5,757 nucleotides of DNA from contig JACVQG010000113.1 in the NCBI GenBank assembly GCA_015661045.1, positions 1 through 5,757 of the forward strand, written 5' to 3'. Below the pieces are notes generated by a model. That model was not told the origin of the DNA. It worked only from the letters and a program-made list of their open reading frames with translations, and made no database searches. The stretch's first letter is position 1; each line of letters starts with the position of its first letter. A program made the position numbers and the translations under genes. Positions 5,620-5,757 of the stretch are shown here, piece by piece. The stretch is from Dehalococcoidia bacterium. Its GTDB lineage: Bacteria; Chloroflexota; Dehalococcoidia; JACVQG01.

Positions 5620-5757
5620 ATGGTTCTACAAAAAAGGCAGTTCATTGTGGATGAAAAGGGGCGTAAAAAAGCCGTATTGTTGCCAATACGAGAATATCAA
5701 GAATTAATGGAAGATTTAGAAGACCTGGCCATAATCGCCGAAAGGCGAGAGGAACCA
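5620..5757 (+). CDS. Phd/RelB-like type II antitoxin, N-terminal part (cut by window end)
   Basis: Forty-six codons are open from ATG to the right edge with no stop. The SD AGGGAG (5606-5611) lies 8 nt before the start. The translation begins MVLQKRQFIVDEKGRKKAVL and continues LPIREYQELMEDLEDLAIIA and ERREEP. This follows a pattern common in small prevent-host-death/RelB-type antitoxins: a short beta strand, a DEKGxxxAVLLPIxEYxELxEDLxDL core, then a charged ERR segment. The N-terminal part of these proteins dimerises and often binds the operon's own promoter, while the C-terminal part, not seen here, wraps the toxin. A RelE/ParE-type toxin gene would be expected just beyond the window. It is separated from the preceding unit by the terminator. 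The family call rests on pattern recognition of a partial sequence. Confidence 0.72.
   Translation, partial: MVLQKRQFIVDEKGRKKAVLLPIREYQELMEDLEDLAIIAERREEP

Noticed and set aside
1..5757. CRISPR array, insertion sequence, tRNA or rRNA gene.
   Set aside because: No regularly spaced repeats, transposase-like protein, terminal inverted repeats or cloverleaf/rRNA signatures were seen.

Overview
The window carries three complete genes of recognisable family, one small complete gene and the start of a fifth, all on the + strand. In order they are a Ca2+/H+ antiporter-type membrane protein (156-1229), a four-domain S1 RNA-binding protein of the ribosomal protein S1 type (1502-2605), the AAA+ protease unfoldase ClpC (2638-5151), a stand-alone biotinyl carrier domain (5258-5479), and the N-terminal 46 codons of a Phd/RelB-like antitoxin running off the right edge (5620-5757). 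A ClpC with a UVR-type middle domain and a short four-domain S1 protein point away from Proteobacteria. They suit Chloroflexota, Firmicutes, Cyanobacteria or Actinobacteria. Moderate GC content, strong Shine-Dalgarno sites and the overall protein flavour make an anaerobic Chloroflexota (Dehalococcoidia-like) lineage my best guess, but this is inference and no rRNA is present to confirm it.

Layout. Positions 1-155 form a non-coding leader with a perfect TATAAT (40-45), a 10-bp palindrome and a hairpin that holds the antiporter's ribosome binding site in its loop. Positions 1230-1501 form a control region with a near-consensus sigma-70 promoter (TTGACT, 17 bp, TATAAT) bracketed by a 7-bp inverted repeat, plus a second possible upstream promoter. 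The S1 gene and clpC are 32 bp apart with a strong SD for clpC and no credible terminator between them, so they are probably one transcription unit joining translation or RNA binding to protein quality control. The biotinyl-domain gene follows clpC after 106 bp, and the group is closed by a strong intrinsic terminator (5523-5560). The antitoxin gene starts a new unit.

The most unusual feature is a 63-bp direct repeat at the 3' end of clpC. The first copy encodes the normal ClpC C-terminal strand. The second copy lies 97 bp downstream, in a shifted frame, and supplies the clpC stop codon. Four of the six differences between the copies are silent in the frame of the first copy, which suggests the second copy once encoded a ClpC C-terminus. 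Two further repeat patterns stand out: a bipartite motif shared by the leader of the antiporter and the region before the S1 gene, and three short CCCG-centred hairpins scattered between genes. I see no CRISPR array, transposase, tRNA or rRNA, and no complete novel defence or biosynthetic system.
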